Assembly (NCBI GenBank): GCA_903822205.1
Contig: CAIJOK010000102.1
Coordinates: 1 to 64,000, forward strand
DNA: 64,000 bases
From: an uncultured beta proteobacterium
GTDB lineage: Bacteria > Pseudomonadota > Gammaproteobacteria > Burkholderiales > Burkholderiaceae_C
Direction: 5' to 3'
Shown: one piece after another, positions 48,236 through 58,905 of the stretch
How the letters are laid out: each line of letters opens with the position of its first letter
Position numbering within the stretch: the stretch's first letter is position 1
Made by a program: the position numbers and the translations under genes
Notes under the pieces: model-generated
Told to the model about the DNA's origin: nothing
Databases searched by the model: none
Seen by the model: the letters and a program-made list of their open reading frames with translations, nothing else

Positions 48236-50047
48236 ATGACTGCCAATTTCACTGTGTCCAAAGTTTCCAAACGTCAATTTGACGTGGTTATCGTCGGGGC
48301 CGGAGGCTCAGGCATGAGCGCTTCCCTGCTGCTTGCCAACGCGGGTCTGAATGTTGCCGTGCTGTCTAAGGTCTTTCCAACACGGTCGCACACCGTTGCA
48401 GCCCAGGGCGGCATCGCCGCGTCACTGTCCAATATGAGCACGGACAACTGGGACTTTCACTTCTATGACACGGTTAAGGGCGGCGACTGGCTTGGCGACC
48501 AGGATGCCATTGAATTTATGTGCCGCGAAGCCCCGCGTGTGGTCTATGAACTGGAACATTTCGGCATGCCGTTTGACCGCAATGCGGATGGCACCATTTA
48601 CCAGCGTCCATTTGGTGGCCACTCCAGCAACCACGGTGAAAAACCTGTGCAACGCGCCTGTGCTGCCGCAGACCGCACGGGTCACGCCATGTTGCACACG
48701 CTGTACCAGCAAAACGTCAAGGCGCGCACCCATTTTTTTGTCGAGTGGATGGCCCTTGATTTGATCCGTGATGCTGAGGGTGACGTGGTGGGGGTGACAG
48801 CGCTTGAGATGGAAACTGGCGAGGTTCACATCCTGCAAGCCAAGACCGTTTTGATGGCCACCGGCGGTGCAGGGCGTATTTTTGCAGCATCCACCAATGC
48901 TTACATCAACACGGGCGACGGTCTGGGCATGGCGGCACGTGCGGGCATCCCGTTGCAGGATATGGAGTTTTGGCAGTTTCACCCCACCGGTGTGCATGGA
49001 GCGGGGGTTTTGCTGACCGAGGGCTGCCGTGGTGAGGGTGCTATTTTGCGCAATGGACTGGGTGATCGTTTCATGGAACGTTATGCCCCCACCATGAAAG
49101 ATTTGTCGCCACGCGACTTTGTGTCGCGCTGCATGGACCAAGAGATCAAAGAGGGCCGTGGTTGCGGTCCCAACAAAGACTACATCAACCTGGACATGAC
49201 GCATCTGGGCGTTGAGACCATCACCAAGCGCCTGCCTTCGGTGCTTGAGATCGGTCACAACTTTGCCAATGTCGACATCACCCTTGAGCCTATCCCCGTG
49301 ATTCCAACCAACCACTACCAGATGGGCGGCATTCCCAGCAGCATCACGGGTCAGGTGGTCGCTCCCAAGGACGGTGGTCAGCAGGTGGTCAATGGGCTGT
49401 ATGCGGTGGGAGAATGCTCTTGTGTGAGCGTTCACGGAGCCAACCGTCTGGGCTGCAATTCCTTGCTTGACATCGTGGTATTTGGCTTTGCTGCGGGCAA
49501 ACATATCATTGCCAACTGCGGGCAAAGCCACCACCACAAACCTTTGCCCTCCGATGCCGCAGACCTGTCCCTGGCCCGTCTGAGCCAGTTGGAGTCGTGC
49601 CGCTCAGGCGAATATTCCCAAAAAGTGGCCGACGACATCCGCGCCACGATGCAAACCCACGCGAGTGTGTTTCGCACCCAGGCCAGCATGGACGAGGGGG
49701 TTGCCAAAATCGCCAAATTGCGCGAGCGTGTCGGCCACATCGGCCTGACGGACACATCACGCATTTTTAATACCGAACGCATCGAGGCCCTGGAGGTCAT
49801 CAACATGATCGAGGTGGCCCAGGCTACCTTGGTATCAGCCGCCGCACGGCACGAGTGTCGCGGTGCCCACAGTGTGAGTGACTATGACCGTCCGGCTGAT
49901 GACCCCACCTGTCCGCTGGGGCGCGACGATGTTCACTGGCTGAAGCACACGCTATGGGACAGTGCCAGCAACAGCCTGTCCTACAAGCCAGTCCATCTCA
50001 CGCCCCTGACGGCCCAGTCCATCCCGCCCAAAGTTCGCACGTTCTAA
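48236..50047 (+). CDS. sdhA: Succinate dehydrogenase flavoprotein subunit
   Basis: SdhA oxidises succinate to fumarate with covalently bound FAD on the cytoplasmic side of complex II. The 603-residue protein has VVIVGAGGSGMSASLLLA (FAD-binding, about residues 17-34). TRSHTVAAQGGIAASL carries the FAD-linked His, and HPTGVHGAGVLLTEGCRGEGA and GANRLGCNSLLDIVVFG carry active-site residues. Length and order are normal. It is 22 bases upstream of sdhB. Confidence 0.98.
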   Translation: MTANFTVSKVSKRQFDVVIVGAGGSGMSASLLLANAGLNVAVLSKVFPTRSHTVAAQGGIAASLSNMSTDNWDFHFYDTVKGGDWLGDQDAIEFMCREAPRVVYELEHFGMPFDRNADGTIYQRPFGGHSSNHGEKPVQRACAAADRTGHAMLHTLYQQNVKARTHFFVEWMALDLIRDAEGDVVGVTALEMETGEVHILQAKTVLMATGGAGRIFAASTNAYINTGDGLGMAARAGIPLQDMEFWQFHPTGVHGAGVLLTEGCRGEGAILRNGLGDRFMERYAPTMKDLSPRDFVSRCMDQEIKEGRGCGPNKDYINLDMTHLGVETITKRLPSVLEIGHNFANVDITLEPIPVIPTNHYQMGGIPSSITGQVVAPKDGGQQVVNGLYAVGECSCVSVHGANRLGCNSLLDIVVFGFAAGKHIIANCGQSHHHKPLPSDAADLSLARLSQLESCRSGEYSQKVADDIRATMQTHASVFRTQASMDEGVAKIAKLRERVGHIGLTDTSRIFNTERIEALEVINMIEVAQATLVSAAARHECRGAHSVSDYDRPADDPTCPLGRDDVHWLKHTLWDSASNSLSYKPVHLTPLTAQSIPPKVRTF

Positions 50048-50069
50048 GCCAAGCATCGGAGAACCTACC

Positions 50070-50774
50070 ATGGCTCAACGCACATTTCAAATCTACCGCT
50101 ACAACCCTGACACCGATGCCAGGCCCGCCATGCAAACGATCATGCTTGATCTGGACGGCAGCGAACGGATGTTGCTTGACGCGCTGGTCAAGCTGAAAGC
50201 CAAAGACCCCACGCTTTCATTCAGGCGTTCATGCCGTGAGGGTGTTTGCGGTTCAGATGGCATGAACATCAATGGTAAAAATGGTCTGGCCTGCCTGGTC
50301 AATCTGCAAACATTGCCAGACACCATCGTGCTCAAACCGCTGCCCGGGCTGCCAGTCATCCGCGATCTGATCGTGGACATGACGCAGTTCTTTAAGCAGT
50401 ACCACTCCATTCGCCCCTATTTGATCAATGACAGCCGCCCCCCCCAAAAGGAACGCCTGCAAAGCCCCTTGGAGCGCGAAGAATTAAACGGTCTCTACGA
50501 GTGTATTTTGTGCGCCAGTTGCTCGACCAGTTGCCCTGTGTATTGGTGGAACCCTGACAAATTTGTGGGGCCGGCCGGCCTGCTACAGGCCTATCGCTTT
50601 ATGGCCGACAGCCGCGATGAGGCCACCAGCCTGCGCTTGGACAACCTGGAAGACCCCTACCGTTTGTTTCGCTGCACCACCATCATGAACTGCGTCGATG
50701 TCTGCCCCAAGAGTTTGAACCCCACGGCGGCGATCGGCAAAATCAAAGAGTTGATGGTTCGCCGTGCCATCTGA
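50070..50774 (+). CDS. sdhB: Succinate dehydrogenase iron-sulfur subunit
   Basis: SdhB passes electrons from FAD to quinone through three Fe-S clusters. The 234-residue protein has a [2Fe-2S] site (CREGVCGSDGMNINGKNGLAC), a [4Fe-4S] site (CILCASCSTSCP) and a [3Fe-4S] site (CTTIMNCVDVCPKSLNP). The C terminus overlaps sdhE by 11 bases. Confidence 0.98.
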   Translation: MAQRTFQIYRYNPDTDARPAMQTIMLDLDGSERMLLDALVKLKAKDPTLSFRRSCREGVCGSDGMNINGKNGLACLVNLQTLPDTIVLKPLPGLPVIRDLIVDMTQFFKQYHSIRPYLINDSRPPQKERLQSPLEREELNGLYECILCASCSTSCPVYWWNPDKFVGPAGLLQAYRFMADSRDEATSLRLDNLEDPYRLFRCTTIMNCVDVCPKSLNPTAAIGKIKELMVRRAI

Positions 50775-51069
50775 GGATCGTGCTCAGATCGATCGTGACG
50801 CGACGTTAGATGTCCGCACCTTAAGCCGTCTGCGCTGGCGCTGCCGCCGTGGTCTGCTTGAAAACGACATTTTGATCGCACGTTTTTTTGATAAATACGC
50901 TGCCCGTCTGACAGTTGACCAAGCGCACAGCCTGGGTTTGTTGATGGATCTTTGCGACAACGACTTGCTTGACTTGAATTTGGCACGTAAGTCGCTGGCG
51001 CAGGTGGCTCCCCATCTGGACAGCCCGTCTGTTTTTGAAGTTTTAAGTATGTTGAGAGATAAACATTGA
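50764..51069 (+). CDS. sdhE: FAD assembly factor SdhE
   Basis: SdhE assists covalent flavinylation of SdhA. The 101-residue protein contains the family RGxxE signature in WRCRRGLLENDILIARFF, and DLCDNDLLDLNL later. It starts with GTG at 50764, inside the end of sdhB, indicating coupled translation. gltA follows after nine bases. Confidence 0.92.
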   Translation: MPSEDRAQIDRDATLDVRTLSRLRWRCRRGLLENDILIARFFDKYAARLTVDQAHSLGLLMDLCDNDLLDLNLARKSLAQVAPHLDSPSVFEVLSMLRDKH

Positions 51070-51078
51070 AAGGCCCTC

Positions 51079-52389
51079 ATGAAGTTAGCTGACAACAAAG
51101 CCACACTGTCGTTTTCCAATGGCAGTCCCAGTGTCGATTTGCCCGTTTACCGTGGCAGTGTGGGGCCGGATGTCATCGATATCCGAAAGCTCTATGCACA
51201 GACCGGTATGTTTACTTATGACCCGGGTTTTTTGTCCACCGCTGCCTGCCAGTCGGCCATCACTTACATTGATGGCGACAAGGGAGAGCTTTTGTACCGG
51301 GGCTACCCCATTGAGCAATTGGCCACCAAATGCGACTACCTGGACACTTGCCATTTGCTATTAAAGGGTGAACTGCCAACCCTGCAAGAGCGTCAGGATT
51401 TTCACAAGCTCATCCTCCGCCACACCATGGTCAATGAGCAGATGCAGTTCTTTTTGCGTGGCTTTCGCCGTGATGCCCACCCCATGGCCGTCCTGACGGG
51501 ACTGGTGGGGGCGCTGTCGGCGTTTTACCATGACAGCACCGACATCAACAACCCTGAACACCGTGCCATCGCTGCCATTCGTCTGATCGCCAAAATGCCA
51601 ACGCTGGTGGCCATGGCCTACAAATACGGTGTGGGACAGCCTTACATGTACCCGCGCAACGACCTGAGCTATGCCGGTAACTTTTTACGCATGATGTTTG
51701 GCTCACCCTGCGAGGACTACCGCGTCAATCCTGTGCTGGAGCGTGCCCTGGACCGTATTTTTATCCTCCATGCCGACCACGAACAAAATGCCTCAACATC
51801 GACCGTCAGGCTGTGCGGGTCATCAGGCACCAACCCCTTTGCTGCCATCGCCGCAGGGGTGGCCTGCCTGTGGGGGCCGGCGCATGGCGGAGCCAACGAG
51901 GCCTGTCTGAACATGCTTGAAGACATAGAACGCCAGGGCGGCGTGGCCAAGGTGGGGCAGTTCATGGAACAGGTCAAAGACAAAAACTCAGGGGTCAAAC
52001 TGATGGGTTTTGGTCATCGCGTCTATAAAAACTATGACCCTCGCGCCAAGTTGATGCAAGAGACGTGCAACGAGGTTCTGACCGAACTGGGACTTGAAAA
52101 GGACCCTCTGTTCAAGCTGGCCAAAGAACTTGAAAAAATTGCCCTGGAAGACGACTATTTCGTACAGCGCAAGCTGTACCCCAATGTTGATTTTTATTCG
52201 GGCATCGTGCAGCGTGCCATTGGCATTCCGGTCAATCTGTTTACCGGTATCTTTAGCCTGGCTCGCACGGTGGGATGGATAGCCCAGTTGAACGAAATGA
52301 TCAGCGACCCCGAATACAAAATTGGCCGTCCGCGCCAGTTGTTCATTGGCGCTGTAGCGCGTGATGTCAAGTCCCTTGCCGATCGCTAG
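51079..52389 (+). CDS. gltA: Type II citrate synthase
   Basis: GltA condenses oxaloacetate and acetyl-CoA. The 436-residue hexameric-type enzyme shows [12 protein letters not shown], the catalytic His in [22 protein letters not shown] (about residue 233), a second in [11 protein letters not shown] (about 274) and [14 protein letters not shown] (about 312). The N-terminal extension containing [21 protein letters not shown] is typical of Gram-negative enzymes. It closes the sdh cluster. Confidence 0.98.
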   Translation: MKLADNKATLSFSNGSPSVDLPVYRGSVGPDVIDIRKLYAQTGMFTYDPGFLSTAACQSAITYIDGDKGELLYRGYPIEQLATKCDYLDTCHLLLKGELPTLQERQDFHKLILRHTMVNEQMQFFLRGFRRDAHPMAVLTGLVGALSAFYHDSTDINNPEHRAIAAIRLIAKMPTLVAMAYKYGVGQPYMYPRNDLSYAGNFLRMMFGSPCEDYRVNPVLERALDRIFILHADHEQNASTSTVRLCGSSGTNPFAAIAAGVACLWGPAHGGANEACLNMLEDIERQGGVAKVGQFMEQVKDKNSGVKLMGFGHRVYKNYDPRAKLMQETCNEVLTELGLEKDPLFKLAKELEKIALEDDYFVQRKLYPNVDFYSGIVQRAIGIPVNLFTGIFSLARTVGWIAQLNEMISDPEYKIGRPRQLFIGAVARDVKSLADR

Positions 52390-52422
52390 AACGCGGCCAT
52401 CGGGTTGTGGCTATGCAGCGGG

Positions 52423-53004
52423 TCACATCACACGTGACCTTTGGCGTTCGCGCTGTTCATCCGTGCGATCGCAGATAGCCTGCGCCAGGTGCTGCAAAAA
52501 CATCAGTATGCGTACTTGGCCGCTGGCCGCCTGAAAGTCCTGCTGACCATCGATCAATTGCGCTATTTTTTGTAGCGTGTCATGCACGGCCATGTCCACT
52601 TGCTGGCCGATGTGACTCAGGTCATCGGCACTTTGGGCGGCTTCCAGGTCTTCGCGCCATGCCATCTGCTGCATCAAAAAATCAGGGGACATTGAAGGTA
52701 TCTGGGGTGTAAGGGGGGTATGGGGTGTTAGGCCATGGGCTGCGGTGCTCACATTCACGGGCGCACCGCCTAGATCACACAGGTAGGCTGCGCGTTTCAG
52801 CGGATTTTTGAGGCGTTGCCAGCCCTCGTTGATGCGCATGGACCACTGCATGGCCAGCCTTTGCGCCGATGTGCCTTGGTCTGCAAACTGGTCAGGGTGT
52901 GTCAGTCGCTGCAAATCAAGCCTGCGGGCATCGATCAGCGAAGGGTCTTGTTGGAATGTGCGCGGCAGCCCAAACAATGCAAAGTCGTCGGATGACAAAT
53001 TCAT
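52423..53004 (-). CDS. hscB: Fe-S cluster co-chaperone HscB
   Basis: HscB is a J-type co-chaperone that delivers IscU to HscA. The 193-residue protein has an N-terminal J domain with HPD ([13 protein letters not shown], about residues 35-38) and a helical C-terminal domain ending QRERQRS. It overlaps the iscA stop by four bases. Its usual partner hscA does not follow; gltA converges on it instead. Confidence 0.93.
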   Translation of the reverse strand: MNLSSDDFALFGLPRTFQQDPSLIDARRLDLQRLTHPDQFADQGTSAQRLAMQWSMRINEGWQRLKNPLKRAAYLCDLGGAPVNVSTAAHGLTPHTPLTPQIPSMSPDFLMQQMAWREDLEAAQSADDLSHIGQQVDMAVHDTLQKIAQLIDGQQDFQAASGQVRILMFLQHLAQAICDRTDEQRERQRSRVM

Positions 53005-53324
53005 ACCCTGAAAGACTCACCACAGCCGCAGCGGTCGCGTTCTTTGGGGTTGTGAAACTTGAACCCTTCATTCAAACCTTCGCGCACATAGTCCAGCTCT
53101 GTGCCGTCCAGATAGGCCAAACTTTTGGGGTCCACCATGATGCGCACGCCGTGCCCCTCAAACACCACGTCCTCTGGCGATTCATCATCCACGTACTCCA
53201 GTTGATAAGCCAGCCCTGAACAGCCCGTGGTCTTGACCCCCAGACGCACACCCAGGCCGTGTCCCCGACGGGTCAGATAACGGTGGATGTGTCGTGCGGC
53301 AGATTCAGTGAGGGTGACAGCCAT
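53001..53324 (-). CDS. iscA: A-type Fe-S carrier IscA
   Basis: IscA carries Fe-S clusters or iron to target proteins. The 107-residue protein has the three family Cys, in [13 protein letters not shown] (about residue 35) and the C-terminal CGCGESF. It is upstream of hscB as in isc operons, but iscR, iscS and iscU do not precede it. About 270 bases of non-coding sequence lead to divergent serC. Confidence 0.95.
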   Translation of the reverse strand: MAVTLTESAARHIHRYLTRRGHGLGVRLGVKTTGCSGLAYQLEYVDDESPEDVVFEGHGVRIMVDPKSLAYLDGTELDYVREGLNEGFKFHNPKERDRCGCGESFRV

Positions 53325-53471
53325 GATGTGAATTCAATCTGTGGGGGAATGGCGAGCGATGGGCTTGGCGCAAAACGCCGATTATCCTGAATCCCATGCG
53401 GTTCGCGTTGCCACATCGGTGCGGCTCATGGGCTTTGGGTTGCCTGACGAGAGACGGGATCAACACAACAA

Positions 53472-53566
53472 GGACTTACGCAAAACCTCGGTGGGCAGCG
53501 CGGCCCGCATTGGGGGTGATTTGTCATAATCCGCCCCCCTTGACGGTGGGCCGCTCTCGTAAGTCC
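53472..53566. repeat. Nested inverted-repeat element upstream of serC (MITE-like)
   Basis: Three nested inverted repeats occur: GGACTTACG (53472-53480) with its complement at 53558-53566, GCGGCCC (53500-53506) with 53548-53554, and GGGGG (53512-53516) with C6 at 53534-53539. GACTTACGCAAAA-type ends are common in IS-derived miniature elements. It ends 27 bases before the serC start, so it lies in that gene's leader. Confidence 0.5.
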
Positions 53567-53593
53567 CAAGAATGCCCCTATTCAGCTTTTGAC

Positions 53594-54697
53594 ATGAACC
53601 GCCCCTATAACTTTTCTGCCGGTCCGGCCACCCTTCCCCTTGAGGTCTTGAACACGGCTGCCAGCGAGATGCATGACTGGCATGGCAGCGGCATGAGCGT
53701 GATGGAGATGAGCCACCGTGGCAAAGAGTTTGGCCAGATTTACGAACAAACTCAAGCCGATCTGCGTGACCTGCTGGCCATCCCCGAACACTTCAAATGT
53801 TTGTTCATGCAGGGCGGCGGCCTGGCCCAAAACGCCATTGTTCCGATGAATTTGACACATGGGGCTGGGGCTGGGGCCACGGCTGACTTTGTCGTGACAG
53901 GCAGTTGGAGCCAAAAGTCTGCCGCTGAGGCCGCACGTTATTGCACCGTGCATCAGGCAGCCAGTACCCGTGACAGCGGCTTTACCACCCTGCCAGCCCC
54001 TGCCACCTGGCAATTGAGCGATCGGCCCGCCTACGTGCATATCTGTAGCAATGAGACCATACACGGCGTTGAGTTTCACACTTTGCCTGACCTGTGCGCC
54101 CTGGGCTGCGATGCGCCGCTGGTCATGGACTTTTCGTCGCACCTTGCGTCCCGTCCGGTGGATTGGTCTCGTGTGGGACTGGCCTTTGGCGGTGCCCAAA
54201 AAAACCTGGGGCCGGCTGGACTGACCCTGGTGGTGGTGCGCGACGATCTGTTGGACTTGGCCCTGCCTTGTTGCCCCAGTGTTTTTAGCTACAGCACGGT
54301 GGCCGACCACCAGTCGATGTACAACACCCCATGCACTTATGCCATTTACATCGCCGGACTGGTGTTTCAGTGGATCAAGCGCCAGGGCGGCATGGCGGTT
54401 ATCGAGGCTCAAAACATGGCCAAGGCCGCGTTGCTGTACGACACCATCGACGGCTCTGCCCTGTATGAAAACCGTGTGGACCGGGCCTGCCGTTCACGCA
54501 TGAACGTGCCGTTTTTTTTGCGCGACGAGCATTTGAACGAGGCCTTTTTGTCTGGTGCACGAGAGCGCGGCCTGTTGCAGCTCAAGGGCCACAAGTCTGT
54601 GGGCGGTATGCGTGCCAGCATCTACAACGCCATGCCCTTGGCCGGTGTGCAGGCGCTGGTGGCTTATATGCAGAGCTTTGAAGCCCATCATGCCTAA
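53594..54697 (+). CDS. serC: Phosphoserine aminotransferase
   Basis: SerC converts 3-phosphohydroxypyruvate to phosphoserine and also serves PLP synthesis. The 367-residue class V aminotransferase begins [19 protein letters not shown], with the PLP lysine in [16 protein letters not shown] (about residue 200) and [14 protein letters not shown] (about 75). ATG 53594 matches the family start; the open frame extends upstream to 53396 only through the repeat element. It leads serC-pheA-tyrA-aroA/cmk. Confidence 0.96.
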   Translation: MNRPYNFSAGPATLPLEVLNTAASEMHDWHGSGMSVMEMSHRGKEFGQIYEQTQADLRDLLAIPEHFKCLFMQGGGLAQNAIVPMNLTHGAGAGATADFVVTGSWSQKSAAEAARYCTVHQAASTRDSGFTTLPAPATWQLSDRPAYVHICSNETIHGVEFHTLPDLCALGCDAPLVMDFSSHLASRPVDWSRVGLAFGGAQKNLGPAGLTLVVVRDDLLDLALPCCPSVFSYSTVADHQSMYNTPCTYAIYIAGLVFQWIKRQGGMAVIEAQNMAKAALLYDTIDGSALYENRVDRACRSRMNVPFFLRDEHLNEAFLSGARERGLLQLKGHKSVGGMRASIYNAMPLAGVQALVAYMQSFEAHHA

Positions 54698-54755
54698 GCG
54701 TTGACTGAACACCGTCTAAACATTGCCCGAATCATTGCACGAACACCGCTCTTTT

Positions 54756-54760
54756 AGGAG
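54756..54760 (+). promoter_or_regulatory. Ribosome binding site deciding the TTG start of pheA
   Basis: AGGAG at 54756-54760 sits seven bases before the in-frame TTG at 54768. No ATG or GTG is available upstream of the chorismate mutase domain with similar support. Confidence 0.65.
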
Positions 54761-54767
54761 TATTCCG

Positions 54768-55928
54768 TTGCCCCCGCCATCGCCGCCATCGCAGCCATTG
54801 CAGACCGCTTTACCCTCAACGCAGCCCTCAGTTGATGCAGCTACCTCTGCATCGGCACTGACCGGCCTTCGCAGCCAAATTGATGCTGTTGACACCGATC
54901 TGTTGGCGCTGCTCAACAGGCGTGCCGCGCTGGCGCAAACTGCGGGCGATATCAAGCGTGCCAGTGGCATCGCCGTGTTTCACCCTGAACGAGAAAGCCA
55001 AATCATTGCCCGCTTGCAGACCAGCAACAGCGGCCCATTGAAGGGTGACAGCATCACCATCCTTTGGCGCGAGATCATGTCTGCCTGTCGCGCCTTGGAG
55101 TCTCCCCAGCGTGTGGCCTATTTGGGGCCTGCCGGAACCTTTAGCGAACAGGCCGCTGTTCAGTACTTTGGCAGTGGCGCAGCGCGAGTGCCCTGCGTTA
55201 GCTTGGACGAGGTTTTTCGTGCAACGGCCGCCGGTTGCGCCGAATACGGTGTGGTGGCTGTCGAAAACTCATCTGAGGGCGTGATCTCGCGGTCGTTAGA
55301 CCTGTTGCTGAACACCCCCTTGCACATCGTGGGCGAGATCAGCTTGCAAGTACGCCACAACCTGCTGCGACTTTCATCGTCCCTGCACGACATTGCGGTG
55401 GTCTATGCCCACCCCCAGGCCCTGGCCCAGTGCCAGAACTGGCTGGCATCCCATGTGCCTGATGCTGAACTTTGTGCTGCCTTGAGCAACGCCGAAGGCG
55501 CACGGCTGGCCGCTTCCAACCCCGCCTGGGCTGCCATTGCCAGCGAACGCGCAGGTGCCGAGTTTGGCCTGCACGTGGTGGCCTCTGCCATTCAGGACGA
55601 TGCCTTTAACCGCACGCGTTTTGCCGTGGTTTGCCTGCCGCAAACCCAGTCCACCCCTGCCATCAGCGGTCGCGACTGCGTCAGTCTGGTGGTGTCGGTG
55701 GCCAACCGCCCGGGCGCGGTGCATGACATTTTGGTGCCCCTTAAAAAACACGGGGTGTCCATGACGCGCTTTGAGTCCCGACCTGCGCGCTCAGGCCAGT
55801 GGGACTATTATTTTTATATAGACCTCGCCGGTCATTTGGCTCAACCCCACGTCAGCGCCGCTCTCGACGAACTGCGCAGCCTGTGCGCGTTTTTCAAGCT
55901 GCTGGGCAGTTATCCTTTGGGTGAATAA
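54768..55928 (+). CDS. pheA: Bifunctional chorismate mutase/prephenate dehydratase
   Basis: PheA turns chorismate into phenylpyruvate. The 386-residue protein has a chorismate mutase domain (about residues 33-125, LRSQIDAVDTDLLALLNRRAALA). The prephenate dehydratase domain follows (about 128-300, VAYLGPAGTFSEQAA and the catalytic region DDAFNRTRFAVV), then a C-terminal ACT domain (about 308-386, NRPGAVHDILVPLKKHGVSMTRFESRP) for phenylalanine feedback. The Pro/Gln-rich first 30 residues show no domain. TTG 54768 is chosen for its AGGAG. tyrA begins six bases downstream. Confidence 0.94.
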   Translation: MPPPSPPSQPLQTALPSTQPSVDAATSASALTGLRSQIDAVDTDLLALLNRRAALAQTAGDIKRASGIAVFHPERESQIIARLQTSNSGPLKGDSITILWREIMSACRALESPQRVAYLGPAGTFSEQAAVQYFGSGAARVPCVSLDEVFRATAAGCAEYGVVAVENSSEGVISRSLDLLLNTPLHIVGEISLQVRHNLLRLSSSLHDIAVVYAHPQALAQCQNWLASHVPDAELCAALSNAEGARLAASNPAWAAIASERAGAEFGLHVVASAIQDDAFNRTRFAVVCLPQTQSTPAISGRDCVSLVVSVANRPGAVHDILVPLKKHGVSMTRFESRPARSGQWDYYFYIDLAGHLAQPHVSAALDELRSLCAFFKLLGSYPLGE

Positions 55929-55934
55929 ATCATC

Positions 55935-56822
55935 ATGTTTGAACAACTCGGTTTGATCGGCTGCGGCCTGATGGGCGGGTCTTTTGCCTTGGCGCTCAAG
56001 CGTGCCGGACTGGTCAAACGCGTGGTGGGCTACAGCAAGTCCCCATCGACCACCGAACGCGCCTTCCAACTGGGGGTGATCGATGTGGAGGCCCCGTCAG
56101 CGCTCTTGGCCGTGTCCGGGGCCGACATCGTGCTGGTGGCCGTCCCCGTAGGTGCCTCTGAGGCCGCCTTCAAGGCCATCAGGCACATGGTGTCACCGCG
56201 CATGTTGGTGATGGATGTGGGGTCAACCAAGTGCGATGTGGTGGCGGCCGCCCTGCGTGGTCTGCGTGAACACGTGGGTTCTTTTGTGCCTGCACACCCT
56301 ATTGCTGGCAAAGAACAGTCTGGTGTTGAAAACGCCGATGCCAACCTGTATACGGGCAAACAGGTCATTTTGACCCCCACGGCCGATACCCAGTCGATCC
56401 ACTTGAAACAAGCACAAGATGTATGGACGGCCATCGGCTGCTCGGTGGTGCAGATGTCACCCGAGTCTCACGACGCAGCGTTTGCAGCCGTCAGTCATCT
56501 GCCGCATCTGATCGCCTTTGCCCTGATGAACGCCATTGCCGACCAGCCCGATAGCCTTGAATACCTGGCGCTGGCCGGGCCGGGGTTTCGAGACTTCAGC
56601 CGTATTGCCGGCAGTGACCCCAAGGTTTGGCGCGATATTTTGCTGGCCAACCGCGACAAACTGTTAGCGCAAAGCCGCTTGTTTCGTGACCATCTTCAAA
56701 TGTTTGAGGCCGCCATGCAAGGCGGTGACTCCGTGGCCTTGCAATCCCTGATCACGCAGGCCAGCCTTACGCGTGCCAACTGGCACATGAACCTTCAGTC
56801 ATCGGATGACCGCTATGTTTGA
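55935..56822 (+). CDS. tyrA: Prephenate dehydrogenase
   Basis: TyrA makes 4-hydroxyphenylpyruvate from prephenate. The 295-residue protein has the NAD loop [15 protein letters not shown] (about residues 7-21), the catalytic His in [16 protein letters not shown] (about 120) and the [20 protein letters not shown] helix. It lacks an ACT or mutase domain. It overlaps aroA-cmk by 17 bases, so translation is coupled. A second hisC-type gene sometimes found between pheA and tyrA is absent. Confidence 0.95.
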   Translation: MFEQLGLIGCGLMGGSFALALKRAGLVKRVVGYSKSPSTTERAFQLGVIDVEAPSALLAVSGADIVLVAVPVGASEAAFKAIRHMVSPRMLVMDVGSTKCDVVAAALRGLREHVGSFVPAHPIAGKEQSGVENADANLYTGKQVILTPTADTQSIHLKQAQDVWTAIGCSVVQMSPESHDAAFAAVSHLPHLIAFALMNAIADQPDSLEYLALAGPGFRDFSRIAGSDPKVWRDILLANRDKLLAQSRLFRDHLQMFEAAMQGGDSVALQSLITQASLTRANWHMNLQSSDDRYV

Positions 56823-58905
56823 CAACGACTTTTTGGACATTCCTGCACTACAGACCGCAGGTGGCTGTTTAACCCTGCCAGGCTCCAAAAGTATCTCCAA
56901 CCGTGTGCTGCTGCTAGCAGCCCTGTGCGACGGCCCCACCACCTTGCATGATCTGCTGGACTCTGACGATACCCGCGTCATGCTGGATGCTTTGCGCACG
57001 CTGGGCTGCACCATCACCCAAAACGGTAGCGCCGTCGTGATCAGCGGGATGGGGGGTTGCCCCACCTGTCGTCGGGCCAGTTTGTTCATGGGCAATGCGG
57101 GCACCGCGATCAGGCCGCTCACCGCAGCACTCGCCCTGATCGGCGGTGACTATGAACTGCGCGGTGTGCCCAGAATGCACGAGCGCCCGATCGGGGACCT
57201 TGTGGATGCGCTGCGCCAATTGGGCTGCCAGGTCGATTACCTTGAGGCCGACGGTTATCCGCCTCTGCACATCGGGCGACCATCACACTTGCGATTGGAC
57301 GCGCCCATCAAGGTTCGAGGCGATGTGTCTAGCCAGTTTTTAACCGCTTTGCTGATGGCTTTGCCGCTGGTGACCGCTCGTACTGTTCGTACTGCGGATG
57401 CCACAACAGGCCATGATGTGGTGATCGAGGTGGACGGCCCGCTGATCTCGCGCCCTTATGTTCAGATCACCCTGAATCTGCTGGAACGCTTTGGTGTGAA
57501 GGTGCAGCGCGATGACTGGAAGCGGTTTACGATTCTGGCAGGCAGCCAGTTGCAGTCGCCTGGCGAGATTCACGTTGAGGCCGATGCCTCGTCTGCTAGT
57601 TATTTTATAGCTGCCGGTGCCATCGCCTTAAGTGTCTCAAGTGCCTCAAAGGCATCCACCCTTGCAAGCCCAAATACCCTCAAAATTTGCGGTGTGGGTG
57701 CAAACGCCATTCAGGGTGACATTCGCTTTGTCGATGCCGCCCGCATGATGGGGGCACAGGTCACCAGCGGCCCCAATTGGTTTGAGGTTTCATGCGGTAC
57801 GGCCTCGGGTGGTGGCCCCTTGCAGGCCATTGACCTGGACTGCAACCACATTCCGGATGCCGCCATGACACTGGCCATGATGGCGCTGTACGCCAATGGC
57901 ACCACCACCTTGCGCAACATTGCCAGTTGGCGTGTCAAAGAGACCGACCGCATCGATGCCATGGCCTGCGAGCTGCGCAAACTGGGCGCAACGGTGACGG
58001 CTGGCCCGGACTTCATCAGCATCACGCCGCCTTCCACGCTGTCTGCGTGGCGTGCTGGCAGCATACGCACCTATGACGATCACCGCATGGCCATGTGCTT
58101 TTCACTGGCGGCTTTTAACCCCGCCGGTCTGCCGGTTCGCATTTTGAAGCCCCAGTGTGTCGCCAAGACCTTTCCTGATTACTTTGAAACCCTTTTTGCC
58201 CTGGTGCGGGCACGCCCCCACACCATACCTGTTCTCTGCATCGACGGTCCCACCGCATCAGGCAAAGGCACCCTGGCTCGGGCACTGGCCCAGCGTCTGG
58301 GCTATCACGTGCTGGACTCAGGCGCTTTGTACCGCGTCACGGCATTGGCCGCACGGCAGGCAGGCCTGCGCCCCGATGAAACGGGTCAGGCCGCGATTGC
58401 GCAGCTCATACCGTCGTTGGACATCGCATTTAACGACCATGACGACACCGTGCTGCTACAGGGTCAGGACGTGACCGCAGCCATTCGCCATGAGTCCATC
58501 GGCATTTTGGCCAGCCAAGTGTCAGCCCTGCCGCAGGTGCGCACGGCCCTGATGGACCGGCAGCACAGATGTCGCCAACTGCCAGGCCTGGTGGCCGATG
58601 GCCGCGACATGGGCACGGTCGTTTTTCCGGATGCGCCCCTGAAGGTTTTTTTGACGGCCAGCGTTGAGACACGCGCTCTTAGGCGCTTCAATCAATTGAT
58701 TTCAAAAGGTATTTCACCTACAAATTCCACTACACTCGACCGCGTTTGCGACTGTCTGAAAGCGCGTGACTTGCAGGATACTTCCCGCAGCGTTGCGCCT
58801 CTTGGGCCAGCCACAGATGCCATGCTGCTTGACAACTCTGATCGGTCGATCGACCAGTCCGCTGAACAGGTGTTGGGCATGTGGCAGAGCAAACAGCCCT
58901 TTTAA
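56806..58905 (+). CDS. aroA-cmk: Fused EPSP synthase / cytidylate kinase
   Basis: One 699-residue chain joins two enzymes. The AroA domain (about 1-455) makes [38 protein letters not shown] and [20 protein letters not shown] are visible. The Cmk domain (about 470-699) phosphorylates CMP/dCMP: the phosphate loop is [16 protein letters not shown], with [19 protein letters not shown] and [13 protein letters not shown]. The frame is continuous with no stop or shift between them. Fusions of these neighbouring genes are known in some Burkholderiales. ATG 56806 or 56815 may start the protein. rpsA follows, as usual after cmk. Confidence 0.95.
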   Translation: MTAMFDNDFLDIPALQTAGGCLTLPGSKSISNRVLLLAALCDGPTTLHDLLDSDDTRVMLDALRTLGCTITQNGSAVVISGMGGCPTCRRASLFMGNAGTAIRPLTAALALIGGDYELRGVPRMHERPIGDLVDALRQLGCQVDYLEADGYPPLHIGRPSHLRLDAPIKVRGDVSSQFLTALLMALPLVTARTVRTADATTGHDVVIEVDGPLISRPYVQITLNLLERFGVKVQRDDWKRFTILAGSQLQSPGEIHVEADASSASYFIAAGAIALSVSSASKASTLASPNTLKICGVGANAIQGDIRFVDAARMMGAQVTSGPNWFEVSCGTASGGGPLQAIDLDCNHIPDAAMTLAMMALYANGTTTLRNIASWRVKETDRIDAMACELRKLGATVTAGPDFISITPPSTLSAWRAGSIRTYDDHRMAMCFSLAAFNPAGLPVRILKPQCVAKTFPDYFETLFALVRARPHTIPVLCIDGPTASGKGTLARALAQRLGYHVLDSGALYRVTALAARQAGLRPDETGQAAIAQLIPSLDIAFNDHDDTVLLQGQDVTAAIRHESIGILASQVSALPQVRTALMDRQHRCRQLPGLVADGRDMGTVVFPDAPLKVFLTASVETRALRRFNQLISKGISPTNSTTLDRVCDCLKARDLQDTSRSVAPLGPATDAMLLDNSDRSIDQSAEQVLGMWQSKQPF

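Noticed and set aside
48422..49537. A 371-codon open frame antisense to sdhA.
   Set aside because: It mirrors the codon bias of a highly conserved gene, has no recognisable domain and no ribosome site. It is a shadow frame.
53582..54412. A 276-codon open frame antisense to serC.
   Set aside because: serC is unmistakable on the plus strand. The antisense product has no family features.
58180..58260. A possible frameshift or assembly join between aroA and cmk.
   Set aside because: The frame reads through cleanly, both domains are complete, and the same fusion is known in some related bacteria.
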